DNA from: Candidatus Calditenuaceae archaeon
GTDB taxonomy: Archaea; Thermoproteota; Nitrososphaeria_A; Caldarchaeales; Calditenuaceae
Direction of reading: 5' to 3'
Length of the DNA stretch: 64,000 nt
Assembly: GCA_025058175.1 (NCBI GenBank)
Contig: JANXED010000001.1
Location: 304,321-368,320 of the forward strand
Shown: in pieces, positions 43,114 through 52,176 of the stretch
Layout: each line of letters opens with the position of its first letter
Numbering within the stretch: position 1 is the first letter of the stretch
Made by a program: the position numbers and the translations under genes
The notes under the pieces: model-generated
The model's input: the letters and a program-made list of their open reading frames with translations, nothing else
What the model was told of the DNA's origin: nothing
Databases searched by the model: none

Positions 43114-44538
43114 GTGTCGTTTAGGTCCGGACGCCTTGGGGCGGAGATGCCCGAGGAGGTCGCTAGGTACGTCACATCCCTCGACGTTGACCCCGAGATC
43201 TTCGACGAGGTCCTGATGGTGAACGCGGCGCACCTCGTCTCCCTCGGGAGGGCGGGCGCGTTGGGGCGGGAGGCGCTCGAGAGGGCCTTGGATGTGCTCC
43301 GTAGGACGGAACCTTCGGCGCTTCCCATGACAGACCACAGGCTAGAGGACGTCCACATGGTTATCGAGGAGCACCTGAGGGCGTTGGTCCCGGAGGCCGG
43401 AGAGAACCTGGCCCTGGGGAAGAGCAGGAACGATGCGGTCGCCGCGGCGATAAGGCTGAGGCTGATGCGCTACGTCGCCGAGATCGTCGGGGAGGGAGCG
43501 AGGCTCGCGGAGGAGCTGGTCGCGAAGGCCTCGGCCCACGCGGAGACCCTCTTCCCGCTCTTCACCCACGAGCAGGTCGCGGCCCCGGGAACCTTCGGGT
43601 TCGTCCTGAGCTACCACGCCTCGAGGCTCCTCAAGTCCCTGAAGGCCATCGTGTCCCTCTACGACGACATCGCCGAGTCGCCGCTCGGGGCCGGACCGGT
43701 CGGAGGGACCTCGGTTCCCCACGAGCGCGTCCTCCTCTCCGAGCTCCTGGGTTTCAGGCGCGTCGCCCTCAACGCCCTCGAGGCCAGCTCCTCGAGGGAC
43801 TTCGCGGTAACGTACCTCGGCGCGCTCTGCAGGCTCTCGGTCGCGCTATCGGACCTCGCAGAGGAGGTCGTGAGGTACGTAAGCATGGGGCTCGTCGAGA
43901 TCGGGGACGAGTACTGCTCGACCAGCAGCATCATGCCCCACAAGAGGAACCCGGTCGTGGCCGAGGTCGCGAGAACCTGTTCCGCGAAGGCCCTCGCAGG
44001 GATGGTAGGGTTCGTGGCGACAATCGACCGCAGGTTCGGGGGCTACGTCCTCGACCTCCAGGAGTCGACGAGGCACCTCTGGCCGGCTTCAAAATCGGTC
44101 CTCGAGACGCTGAGGGTCCTGAGGGGGATGCTCTCTGGGATCAGGGTCACCGAGAGGGCCAGGGAGGCAGTCCACCCGGTCTCGGGGCTGACCGAGTTCG
44201 CAGCGGCGCTGGCGCTCAGGGGCAGGATGGGGTTCAGGAGGGCCCACGGGATAGCTGCGAGGCTCTCGAGGCTTGTCGTCTCGGGCGCGGGAGTCGACCG
44301 CGTCGTCGCCGAGGGAAGGGCCCTTGGGCTCGACGAGGAGTCCCTTGAGGCCCTGAAGGAGTTCCTCGACCCAGAACGCGCACTCAGGGCTTACAGGGTG
44401 ATCGGGTCGTCACACCCCCAGGAAGTCAGGAGGGCCTGCGCGGAGCTCGCGAGGGAGGCAGGGGAGCTGAGGGCCTGGGCCGAGGAGACCCTCGAGTCGA
44501 TCGCGAAGGCGAGGGAGAGGCTCCTGGGAAGGCCCTGA
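43114..44538 (+). CDS. argH: Argininosuccinate lyase
   Basis: Protein of 474 residues from GTG 43114. The superfamily signature is SSIMPHKRNPVVAEVAR, with the catalytic Ser on the loop, and the His-Glu region FTHEQVAAPGTFG is present. The frame is open far upstream, but that stretch lies in the Sm-like/L37e genes and reads as shadow. ArgH splits argininosuccinate to arginine and fumarate. It converges with the M20 deacetylase gene, 9 nt apart, and the two may belong to arginine/lysine synthesis. ArgG is not in the window. Confidence 0.9.
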   Translation: MSFRSGRLGAEMPEEVARYVTSLDVDPEIFDEVLMVNAAHLVSLGRAGALGREALERALDVLRRTEPSALPMTDHRLEDVHMVIEEHLRALVPEAGENLALGKSRNDAVAAAIRLRLMRYVAEIVGEGARLAEELVAKASAHAETLFPLFTHEQVAAPGTFGFVLSYHASRLLKSLKAIVSLYDDIAESPLGAGPVGGTSVPHERVLLSELLGFRRVALNALEASSSRDFAVTYLGALCRLSVALSDLAEEVVRYVSMGLVEIGDEYCSTSSIMPHKRNPVVAEVARTCSAKALAGMVGFVATIDRRFGGYVLDLQESTRHLWPASKSVLETLRVLRGMLSGIRVTERAREAVHPVSGLTEFAAALALRGRMGFRRAHGIAARLSRLVVSGAGVDRVVAEGRALGLDEESLEALKEFLDPERALRAYRVIGSSHPQEVRRACAELAREAGELRAWAEETLESIAKARERLLGRP

Positions 44539-44547
44539 CCGGTCCGG

Positions 44548-45591
44548 TCACTTGGGCTGGAGCTCCTCCACGGCTCCAGCGTAGATCCTCGAGGCCAGCT
44601 CGAGGTCCGAAACGCTGACCTCCTCCTCCGAGGTGTGGGCGAGGAGCGAGTTACCTGGTCCGCAGGCCGAGATGCTCATCGTCAGCTTCCAGAGGACGTT
44701 CATGTCGCTGCTCCCCGTCTTCTTGACGACCCTCGGCCTCACGCCCAGCCTGAGCATCGACCTGATCAGGGCCCTCGGGACCGGCTGGGAGACGCTGGTC
44801 TGAAACGGCTCGGTCACGTCCCTTACGGTGAAGGAGCAGTCGTAAAGCGAGCAGATCGCCTCGACCCTCTCGAGTATCGAGCGGGTCTCGACGGACGGCG
44901 GGAACCGGATGTTCACCACGGCCTCAGCGTGCTCCGGGAGCCTCGTCGGCCAATCGCCGGCCTTGATCACGGTGACCGCGGACGTCGGCTCGTCGTAGCT
45001 CCTCCCGTTGAAGACGGACCTTATGGTCTCTATCGCGTCAAGGAGCCTGTCGAGGGCCGAGTCGCCCATGTAAGGCGCCGAGCTGTGGCCTCCCCTCCCC
45101 CTGCTGGTGAGCGAAAGGGTGACGCTGCCCCGGTAGCTGATCGCGACGCCGGTGGTCCCGGTGGGCTCTCCGATGACGATGTGGTCTGCCCTGAAGCCCG
45201 AGTTGAGTAGGGCCTTCGCGCCCGAGCCCTCTCCTTCCTCGTCGATCAGGCCTCCCACCACGAGCCTGAAGCCCTTCTTCAAGACGGCCTTTGACCCCGC
45301 GAAGAGCATCGCAGCGAACGGGCCCTTCGCGTCCACCGCACCCCTCCCCTTGATCCTGTCGCCCTTCCTGACCACCTCGAGCATTCCGGGCACGGTGTCG
45401 ACGTGGCCCGCGAGGAGTATCGTCCTCTCGCCGCTACCCTTGACGAAGAGGTAGTTCCCCGCCGAGTCGACCTCGAGCCCATCGTAGCCGAGCTCCCTCT
45501 GGAGCCTCCTCATCAGCGGCTCCAGCGCCGCCTCCTGGCCGCTCGGCGTGTAGACGCGCAGTAGCTCCACCAGCACCTCGTCGACTTTCAA
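44548..45591 (-). CDS. M20-family deacetylase (LysK/ArgE-like)
   Basis: Protein of 347 residues from TTG 45591. Metal ligands are in LLAGHVDTVPG and GRGAVDAKGPFAAM, the general base Glu is in GLIDEEGEGSGA, and GEPTGTTGVAISYRGS and GHSSAPYMGDSA follow. This fits LysK, which releases lysine or ornithine from its LysW carrier, rather than bacterial ArgE. An ATG at 45630 exists, but a GTTAATAAC box lies between it and the TTG, so TTG is preferred. It may act with argH, which lies next to it. Confidence 0.85.
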   Translation of the reverse strand: MKVDEVLVELLRVYTPSGQEAALEPLMRRLQRELGYDGLEVDSAGNYLFVKGSGERTILLAGHVDTVPGMLEVVRKGDRIKGRGAVDAKGPFAAMLFAGSKAVLKKGFRLVVGGLIDEEGEGSGAKALLNSGFRADHIVIGEPTGTTGVAISYRGSVTLSLTSRGRGGHSSAPYMGDSALDRLLDAIETIRSVFNGRSYDEPTSAVTVIKAGDWPTRLPEHAEAVVNIRFPPSVETRSILERVEAICSLYDCSFTVRDVTEPFQTSVSQPVPRALIRSMLRLGVRPRVVKKTGSSDMNVLWKLTMSISACGPGNSLLAHTSEEEVSVSDLELASRIYAGAVEELQPK

Positions 45592-45694
45592 CCCGGGACT
45601 CGAGCCTCGGCGGTCGTTATTAACCGGCACCCGGCGGCGACTGATATCTCACCGGATCTAAGCTTATTACCAGTACGGGGGGCAGTTCGGGAGG

Positions 45695-47194
45695 ATGAAA
45701 CGAGAGCCCGTGGACCTGGATGGGCTGAAGGGGAGCCTAGAGGAGATCGGGGTCGTCGCGAGCGGTTCGAGGGAGAACGAGAGCCTCGTCATCCTCTACG
45801 AGGGGAAGGAGAGGGTCGTCACGAACGAGTCGCTGGTCCTGATCGAAAATAGGAACGGCAACAAGGTCCTCGCGATATGCAGGGGCGGCTTCGGGATCAA
45901 CGACTCGCTCAGGACTTCCGAGTACACTCCGGGGATCGCTTACGCGAGGAGGGGAGGGTCGACCAGCACCGCGAAGGAGTACTACGCCTTCAGGCTGGTG
46001 GCGATCGGGGACGTGACCAGCGGGAGGATCGTGCAGAACGCGAAGATCATCGCGCCCGGCTCGAGAGTCTACAGGTTCAACGAGGGGTTCAACCCTATGA
46101 CGTTCCTCTCATCGTCGGAGCAGCGGCTCGGTTACTACGCGACCGGTTACAAGACTTGGGAGGTCCCGGTCCAGGCGGAGTACATCTCATCGCACATAGG
46201 GATTTTCGGGGTCACGGGGTCCGGGAAGTCCTTCCTCTGCAGGCATCAAGTCGTGCCGATGCTCCTCAGGAACGGCTACGACGTCCTGATCTTGGACTGG
46301 AAGGGCTCTGACTACGCGCCCCACTACCCAGGGAAGGTCCTAAACATGGGAGACGTCGAGCTCGACGACGAGGCGATCATCGATTACCTTGCTTCAGCGT
46401 TGAACTACTTCGGGGGCGGCGACATAGGGAAGCGGCTCGAGCTCTACCTCGGGGAGGTGATAGCGACCCACAACTGGAAGGGTAAAGACGAGTTCGAGAC
46501 TGCGAAGAGGCTCTTGAGTGAGATGGAACGGGTGATCATTGAAGACAACACAGACCAGAGCGGGAAGCTCTCGAGGTGGGGGGACACCTACCTCAGGAAG
46601 GCGACGAGGGCCTTCAACAACCTCGACCGGCAGGACCTGAAGCCCGTGATGGGAACGATGAAGCCGAGAGAGATCGTGGAGAGGCTCAGGAGGGAGCGCC
46701 TGCTGGTCCTCGACCTGAGCTACGGCGCGAAGGAGCAGAAGCTGAGCGTCTTCCTCTCGATAGCGAGGCACCTGAAGAGGATGATGGAGGAAAAGAGGAC
46801 CATCAACGTGGCCCTGGTGATCGACGAGGCTCCCCAGTACTGTCCCTGGCAGCCGAGGGGGCTCGAGGAGAGGACCACGAAGACGCTGACGGAGCTCGCC
46901 GCGCTCGGGAGGTCCTACAAGCTGGCCCTCACGCTGATCTCCCAGGGCATCGCCGGCGAGATAGGAATCAACGCGGCCGTCAGGAGGAACCTGAACACCC
47001 TCTTCGTCGGGAGGATACACCCGCTCGATGCGCCTGAGGCGGAGAAGTACTTCGCGACGTCGTACGTCTCCAGCGACCAGCTCCTGCGGCTCCCCGAGGG
47101 CCACTTCTTCCTGATAGGGAAGCTCAACCCTTCACCCGTGCCGCTGCTGATCACCTTCGAGATACCGGAGGAGGAGCGCGTGCGTGGAGCCTGA
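45695..47194 (+). CDS. herA: HerA DNA translocase/helicase
   Basis: Protein of 499 residues. The N-terminal HAS-like barrel precedes a RecA-type ATPase: Walker A GVTGSGKSF (172-180), Walker B VALVIDEAPQY and the sensor segment LISQGIAG. HerA hexamers pump DNA and load the NurA nuclease to trim breaks for recombination. It overlaps nurA by 11 nt. Mre11 and Rad50, often adjacent, are not in the window. A GCTTATTACC box is 26 nt before ATG 45695. Confidence 0.9.
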   Translation: MKREPVDLDGLKGSLEEIGVVASGSRENESLVILYEGKERVVTNESLVLIENRNGNKVLAICRGGFGINDSLRTSEYTPGIAYARRGGSTSTAKEYYAFRLVAIGDVTSGRIVQNAKIIAPGSRVYRFNEGFNPMTFLSSSEQRLGYYATGYKTWEVPVQAEYISSHIGIFGVTGSGKSFLCRHQVVPMLLRNGYDVLILDWKGSDYAPHYPGKVLNMGDVELDDEAIIDYLASALNYFGGGDIGKRLELYLGEVIATHNWKGKDEFETAKRLLSEMERVIIEDNTDQSGKLSRWGDTYLRKATRAFNNLDRQDLKPVMGTMKPREIVERLRRERLLVLDLSYGAKEQKLSVFLSIARHLKRMMEEKRTINVALVIDEAPQYCPWQPRGLEERTTKTLTELAALGRSYKLALTLISQGIAGEIGINAAVRRNLNTLFVGRIHPLDAPEAEKYFATSYVSSDQLLRLPEGHFFLIGKLNPSPVPLLITFEIPEEERVRGA

Positions 47195-48449
47195 GAAGAT
47201 ACCGGCGGTCCTGAGGATCCCGAGGCCGCTCCAGGAGAGGTTCTACGAGCTGGCGAGGGAGGAGGTCTCGCGCCTCCTGAAGGCGATCCGGTCCGTCGAC
47301 CCTCGGTTCTTGGAGCCCTTCGAGGAGGTCGTGGGCGGTGCTAAGCGCGAGCCGCGCCGAGTCGAGTGGAGGGACTCGGTCTTCGCGATCGTAGACGGTT
47401 CCGACACCCCTTCGATCGTTGAGAGGATTGGGCTGAAGTACGGCCTCTCGGCGGCGGGCCTGAAGCTCTTCCGAGGATTGGAGGCGCTCCCGGAGGGCGA
47501 GTCCTTCGTGGGCGAGGCTCTGAGGGGCCAGGTCCACGAGAGCAAGGAGGAGTTCCTGAAGAAGCTGGACTTAGTGACCGTCTACCTCGAGAGGAGGATG
47601 GCGCTCGGGGCCCTCGAGAGGGCTGACTACGTCGTCCTGGACGGGAGCTTCTTCGGGTTCAGGGCCGGGTGCAGCAGGGTGAAGGAAAGGAAGCTCGACT
47701 GGGTCGACCCCTTCACACACAGGCGGTTCGGGTTCGTCCAGGAGCTGATCGACGAGCTGGTCGAGATGACGGAGGAGCTCCTCGGGACTGGGAGGGTTTT
47801 CGGCGTCGTGAAGCGGGTCGCGACCTCGGCGATCGACGGCTACGTGGGCTACAGGTATGGGCCCGACCGGATGCTGGGGCTCTCGGACAGGTCGGTCCTC
47901 ATGCTCGTTACTTCTCCCGGCGACGTGGTCGAGTACTCCTCGGTCTTCGACCGGCCCCATGAGGTCTACTCCTTGCTCAGGAGCATGCTCGAAGAGCGTA
48001 GCGGTGCAGTCAGCAAGGAGGTTCTAGAGAGGGACCTAGCGACTGCGGAGCGGCGGTTCAGGGTCCAGCTGGATTCGGACCTCATCCCATACGAAGCTCG
48101 AGAGAAGGAGCGTGTTGAGAGGCTAGAGAGGCTCGTGAGGCTCATAGGCTCGACGGAGAGGGCCTTCGTGAGGACTGTCGAGTCCCAGCCGCCGGTCTGC
48201 GTCGAGCTCCCGAGGGCCGCTCCGAGGGATCTGAAGGACCTCGCGGTCACCTACGCCCTCGAGACCTTCAACCCCGCGACCGGGCTGCCCATCGCGCTGG
48301 ACGTGGTCGACGACCTGGTCTCCCTCCCGAGGGGGTTGGGCTCGGAGTTCGTGGAGGAGGTGGAGGCCGAGCTTCTCAGGAGAGGTATCGACGTCGGGAG
48401 CCTACGGGCCTTCTTCAGCAGGGTCAACCCTCAGAAGGAGATCGAGTGA
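47184..48449 (+). CDS. nurA: NurA nuclease
   Basis: Protein of 421 residues. VFAIVDGSDTPSI and YVVLDGSFFGFRAG hold the Asp residues of the NurA active site, and ATSAIDGYVG follows. NurA resects 5' ends of DNA breaks with HerA. GTG 47184 lies within the end of herA, so the pair is coupled. The family is variable between the blocks; this protein is at the long end of its range. Confidence 0.85.
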   Translation: MEPEKIPAVLRIPRPLQERFYELAREEVSRLLKAIRSVDPRFLEPFEEVVGGAKREPRRVEWRDSVFAIVDGSDTPSIVERIGLKYGLSAAGLKLFRGLEALPEGESFVGEALRGQVHESKEEFLKKLDLVTVYLERRMALGALERADYVVLDGSFFGFRAGCSRVKERKLDWVDPFTHRRFGFVQELIDELVEMTEELLGTGRVFGVVKRVATSAIDGYVGYRYGPDRMLGLSDRSVLMLVTSPGDVVEYSSVFDRPHEVYSLLRSMLEERSGAVSKEVLERDLATAERRFRVQLDSDLIPYEAREKERVERLERLVRLIGSTERAFVRTVESQPPVCVELPRAAPRDLKDLAVTYALETFNPATGLPIALDVVDDLVSLPRGLGSEFVEEVEAELLRRGIDVGSLRAFFSRVNPQKEIE

Positions 48450-48515
48450 GCGTCTTCCTCGACGACCACTGAGTGAGTCAAAGTTTATTGACACCGGACA
48501 CCATGGACTGTCGGG

Positions 48516-49088
48516 TTGAAGGAGACGCCGCTGACCGGCGAGATACTGGTCAGGGACGTGATGACGAGCCCGGTGATCGAGTTGAGCGAGGAGGCGACGG
48601 CCGCGGACGCGGCGCAGCAGATGGCCAAGTACAGGATCAGCAGCGTGCTGGTGATGAGGGGGAACGAGCCGGTCGGGATCGTCACGAAGAGGGACCTCGT
48701 CGAGAAGGTCGTGGCTAAGGACCTCAAGCCGAGCGAGGTGAAGCTGAGGGACGTGATGTCCAGCCCCATTATCACCGTCAGCCCGGAGGCGACGATAGAG
48801 GATGCCATGAGGACGATGAACAAGCTCAACGTGAGCAGGCTGGTCGTCGCGTACAGGGGAAGGATTGCGGGGATCATCAGCATGAAGGACATCCTGAAGT
48901 TCACCCCGGACATCATCGAGATCGTCAGGGAGCAGTTGAGGATCAGGGGGATCGTGAGGAGGCCCGAGCCCTACTACGAGGGCTACTGCGACTCCTGCGG
49001 CGAGTGGAGCGACATGCTGCTCCGGGTCGACGACAGCTTCCTCTGCGAGGAGTGCAGGCTTGAGTCAGGTAGGGAGACGGTCGAGTGA
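48516..49088 (+). CDS. CBS-pair protein with zinc ribbon
   Basis: Protein of 190 residues. Two CBS domains (VRDVMTSPVIELS and LRDVMSSPIITVS, each with its following V..L.M helix) occupy residues 10-125. A C-terminal zinc ribbon follows: GYCDSCGEWS and FLCEECRLE. CBS pairs bind adenine nucleotides and act as energy sensors, and the ribbon suggests contact with nucleic acid or protein. TTG 48516, about 26 nt after a TTTATTGACA box. Its stop region overlaps the Mut7-C gene. Confidence 0.85.
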   Translation: MKETPLTGEILVRDVMTSPVIELSEEATAADAAQQMAKYRISSVLVMRGNEPVGIVTKRDLVEKVVAKDLKPSEVKLRDVMSSPIITVSPEATIEDAMRTMNKLNVSRLVVAYRGRIAGIISMKDILKFTPDIIEIVREQLRIRGIVRRPEPYYEGYCDSCGEWSDMLLRVDDSFLCEECRLESGRETVE

Positions 49089-49578
49089 GAGACCCAGGTT
49101 TCTGGCAGACTCTATGCACGGCAAGCTCGCCAGGTGGCTGAGGCTCCTCGGGTACGACTCGGTCTACGCCAAGTCCGACGACGACCATATCCTCCTGGAG
49201 GCCGAGAGCTCCGGGAGGGTCATCGTGACTTCGGACGTCGAGCTGCACAGGCTCGCGGTCAAGAGGGGGGTGAGGTCCGTTCTAGTCCCGCTCGAAGGCA
49301 TAGAGAGTCAGCTGGCCGCAATCGCGGAGGAGGTCTCGAGGGAGTTCGGGCTGGACGTCGAGGAGTTCTTCGAGCCCGAGGCAACTAGGTGCTCGCTATG
49401 CAACGGCGAGCTGGTCGAGGAGGGCGACGGGCGTCATTACGTCTGCACCAGCTGCGGCCAAAGGTACTGGGAAGGGAGCCACTGGTCGAGAATCGAGAGG
49501 ACGCTCGAGTCCGCGAAGAGGCTTGCGCTCAAGAGGTCGCGGCGCGCTCAGAGGGCCGGGACGTCGGAGACCGGTTAA
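49060..49578 (+). CDS. Mut7-C RNase domain protein
   Basis: Protein of 172 residues. RFLADSMHGKLARWLRLLGYD and VIVTSDVELHRL are the Mut7-C PIN-like RNase core with its acidic residues, followed by a zinc ribbon CSLCNGEL and CTSCGQRYW. These small proteins are thought to be RNases, possibly in tRNA or mRNA decay. It overlaps the CBS gene by 29 nt, so a shared operon is likely. TTG 49060 start. Confidence 0.85.
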   Translation: MSQVGRRSSERPRFLADSMHGKLARWLRLLGYDSVYAKSDDDHILLEAESSGRVIVTSDVELHRLAVKRGVRSVLVPLEGIESQLAAIAEEVSREFGLDVEEFFEPEATRCSLCNGELVEEGDGRHYVCTSCGQRYWEGSHWSRIERTLESAKRLALKRSRRAQRAGTSETG

Positions 49579-49610
49579 GGGTAAAAGGCTCGGCGGCGGA
49601 CGGAGGCCCG

Positions 49611-50252
49611 ATGGGCGAGATCGGTGAGGTGGCGGCCGCGAAGCTGATCTCGGCCGCGAGGGCCGCGATCGAGTCGGCCCTCAGGGGCGCGGACCCCAAG
49701 GAGGTCCGAGTGCCCGAGGTCTTCGAGGAAGAGGTGAGGAGGGGGGTCTTCGTGACCATCTACACGTACCCCGAGATGGAGCTGAGGGGCTGCATAGGAT
49801 ACCCCAGGCCGGTCGAGAGGCTGGAGGTGCTGACCGTTAAGGCGGCGATCGCCGCGGCCCTCCTCGACCCCCGCTTCCCGCCCCTGGAAGTCGACGAGCT
49901 CGACAGGACGGTGCTCGAGCTCAGCGTCCTCACGCCCCTCGAGCCGATAATGGTCGAGGACAGGAGGAGGATGCCGGGCGAGGTCGAGGTCGGGAGGCAT
50001 GGCCTCATGATCGAATGGAGGGGCGCATCGGGGCTCCTCTTGCCGCAGGTCGCCGTCGAGCAGGGGTGGGACGCGGAGGAGTTCCTGGTCAACGTCTGCC
50101 TCAAGGCTGGACTTCCGCCCACGACTTACCTGCGCCCTGAGTCAAGGGTCTACCGGTTCGAGGCCGAGCTCTACATCGAGGAGCGTCCCCGGGGCCCGGT
50201 GAGGAGGCTGAGGCTCATTGGGCCGGCTGCGGGGGCAAGGTGCGGCGCTTGA
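49611..50252 (+). CDS. AMMECR1 family protein
   Basis: Protein of 213 residues with the AMMECR1 core: RRGVFVTIYTYPEMELRGCIGY (residues about 40-62), AAIAAALLDPRFPPL, SVLTPLEPI and GLLLPQVAVEQGWDAEEFL. The conserved LRGCIGY motif is intact. The family is universal but its function is unknown. The frame is open upstream to 49389, but that part overlaps the Mut7-C gene; ATG 49611 follows a GGTAAAAG box. Confidence 0.88.
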   Translation: MGEIGEVAAAKLISAARAAIESALRGADPKEVRVPEVFEEEVRRGVFVTIYTYPEMELRGCIGYPRPVERLEVLTVKAAIAAALLDPRFPPLEVDELDRTVLELSVLTPLEPIMVEDRRRMPGEVEVGRHGLMIEWRGASGLLLPQVAVEQGWDAEEFLVNVCLKAGLPPTTYLRPESRVYRFEAELYIEERPRGPVRRLRLIGPAAGARCGA

Positions 50253-51403
50253 GAGCACACGTCGGCGTTTGCGGGATAGGGTTTGGACACGCGGCGAGGG
50301 CGAAGGGCGTCATCGAGGAGCTCAAGAGGGGCGGCGACGAGGTCGTTGCGACCAGCTACGCAGAGGGATTAAGCTACCTGAGGTCGAGCGGCATAGAGGT
50401 CGTCGGCGTGCAGCGGGTTGACTACGGAAGGTCACCGGACGGGAGCGTCAGCTTCAGGTGGTCAGTCATCAAGGGGACCGCACTGCCACTGAGGGTCGCG
50501 ATTCAGGTCGCGCAGGAGATGGCGGTCATGGACGCGTTCGACGCCGAGGTAGTCCTCTCGGACACGAGGGGGTCTACCGTGCTAGCGGCTAAGGCGATGG
50601 GCCTCCCGGTCGCGGTCCTCCTCAATCAGTTCAGGGTCGTCGTCAGGTCCGAGGGGTACCGGATTGCGTCCGCGCTGACGAACGCCTTCGCGGACGTCGT
50701 GGCGAGGGTCTGGTCGCTGGCCGACGAGGTGCTCATCGCCGACTACCCTCCGCCCCTCACTATCTCCAGGAGGAACCTCATCTTCAGGGAAGAGGAGCTT
50801 GAGAAGGTCGCCTACGTCGGGCCGGTCCTCGACAGGTACCCCTCCGAGCTCCCGGGGAGAAGCGAGGCAAAGGAGATGTTGGGCTTCAGTCCCTACGAGC
50901 CCCTCGTCTTGGTCCTCAACACGGGCCCCGAGTCCGAGAGGAGGGCCCTCAGGGAGAGGCTGATCAGGTCCCTCGATGCCCTGTCGGAGCACCAGCTCGT
51001 CTTCTCGCTCGGGGAGCCCGGGTCCGACCGCTGGGAGAGGCGTGGGAAACGCCTCCTCGTCTCATGGCTTCCTGACGAGAGCGTCGCGATGGCCGCGGCC
51101 GACGTCGTCGTCTCGAGGGCCGGGCACTCGACCGTCTCGAAGGCGCTCGCGTTCGGGTGCAGGCCCATCCTTTTGCCGACCCCTAATCACTCGGAGCAGC
51201 TGGGGAACGCCGAGTCGCTCTCGGAGAGGGGCGCGGCGGTCGTCCTCGACATCAGGGAGCTCACTCCTGAGAAGCTGAGGGAGGCGGTGAGGAGGGCCCT
51301 CGATCTCGACCCCGGCGCGATCGGTGAGTACGCGGAGCTCGCAGCTGCACGCAATGGCAGGGACGAGGTCGTGAGGAGGCTGAGGGCGCTGCGGGGATCA
51401 TGA
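50240..51403 (+). CDS. MurG-like glycosyltransferase (GT28 fold)
   Basis: Protein of 387 residues with a GT-B fold. The N-terminal glycine loop is GVCGIGFGHAARA, and the sugar-nucleotide pocket is marked by VSRAGHSTVSKALAFG, ILLPTPNHSEQLGNA and the preceding LLVSWLPDESVAMAAAD. It resembles archaeal 'UDP-GlcNAc:undecaprenyl' type proteins of unknown acceptor. GTG 50240 or TTG 50249 starts it; both overlap AMMECR1. The gene is followed by taw2 with a 4-nt overlap. Confidence 0.82.
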   Translation: MRRLRAHVGVCGIGFGHAARAKGVIEELKRGGDEVVATSYAEGLSYLRSSGIEVVGVQRVDYGRSPDGSVSFRWSVIKGTALPLRVAIQVAQEMAVMDAFDAEVVLSDTRGSTVLAAKAMGLPVAVLLNQFRVVVRSEGYRIASALTNAFADVVARVWSLADEVLIADYPPPLTISRRNLIFREEELEKVAYVGPVLDRYPSELPGRSEAKEMLGFSPYEPLVLVLNTGPESERRALRERLIRSLDALSEHQLVFSLGEPGSDRWERRGKRLLVSWLPDESVAMAAADVVVSRAGHSTVSKALAFGCRPILLPTPNHSEQLGNAESLSERGAAVVLDIRELTPEKLREAVRRALDLDPGAIGEYAELAAARNGRDEVVRRLRALRGS

Positions 51404-52176
51404 GGCCGCGCTACAAGGTTGTGGGCGACGTCGCGCTCGTGAGGCTCAGGGACGGCGAGGACCCGAAGGAGGTCGTCGATTACCTACTCGGCAGGCTTCC
51501 ACGGCTGAGGGCCGTGCTGGCGTACGAGGGCGTGGGGGGCGAGCTGAGGCTACCGAGGGTCAGGCTCCTCCACGGCGAGAGGCCGGTCGTCACCAGGTAC
51601 GCGGAGCACGGGGTCGTCTACGAGCTCGACGTCGAGCGGATGATGTTCTCGCTAGGGAACAAGTTCGAGAGGCTGAGGGTCGCCGCATTGACCCGGGACT
51701 GGGAGGTGGTCGTCGACGCCTTCGCGGGCATAGGACAGTTCTCGTTGCCCATCGCGGCCCTAGGGCGAGCTGTGTTCGTCCACGCGATCGAGGTCAACCC
51801 CGAGGCCTACGAGTACCTCGTCAGGAACGTGAGGGCCAACGGGCTCGAGGGGAGGGTCAGGACCCACTTGGGCGACTGCAGGGAGGTCACGAAGGGGCTG
51901 GAGGGCGTCGCAGACAGGGTCGTGATGGGCTACTTCCCCGGGACGATCGGCTACCTCGACGCCGGGCTCAGGGCCCTGAGGCCAGGTGGAGGTGTGGTCC
52001 ACCTACACGACCTGGTTGAGGGGGGCTCAGAGGAGGAGTACTGCGCCAGGGTCGTCGGCGGTGTGAAGGAGAGGGGTTATGACGTCAGGCTGCTGCGGAC
52101 CGCGCGGGTCAAGTCGTACTCGGCCAGGCTGGACCACGTGGTCCTAGATCTGCTCTGTCTTCCGAGGCGACCATGA
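51400..52176 (+). CDS. taw2: tRNA wybutosine-synthesizing protein Taw2
   Basis: Protein of 258 residues of the Trm5/TYW2 family. The Rossmann core has VVDAFAGIGQFSLPIA, HAIEVNPEAYEYLVRN and DRVVMGYFPGT, where the MGY-type block and the C-terminal SARLDHVVLDL fit aminocarboxypropyl transferases (Taw2) rather than the m1G37 enzyme Trm5. It adds an acp group from SAM to the wyosine precursor at tRNA-Phe position 37. It overlaps the convergent PhoU-like gene by 68 nt at its 3' end. Confidence 0.8.
   Translation: MRPRYKVVGDVALVRLRDGEDPKEVVDYLLGRLPRLRAVLAYEGVGGELRLPRVRLLHGERPVVTRYAEHGVVYELDVERMMFSLGNKFERLRVAALTRDWEVVVDAFAGIGQFSLPIAALGRAVFVHAIEVNPEAYEYLVRNVRANGLEGRVRTHLGDCREVTKGLEGVADRVVMGYFPGTIGYLDAGLRALRPGGGVVHLHDLVEGGSEEEYCARVVGGVKERGYDVRLLRTARVKSYSARLDHVVLDLLCLPRRP

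Noticed and set aside
49389..49610. Extension of AMMECR1 into the Mut7-C gene
   Set aside because: The family core begins at ATG 49611, and a promoter box lies just before it.
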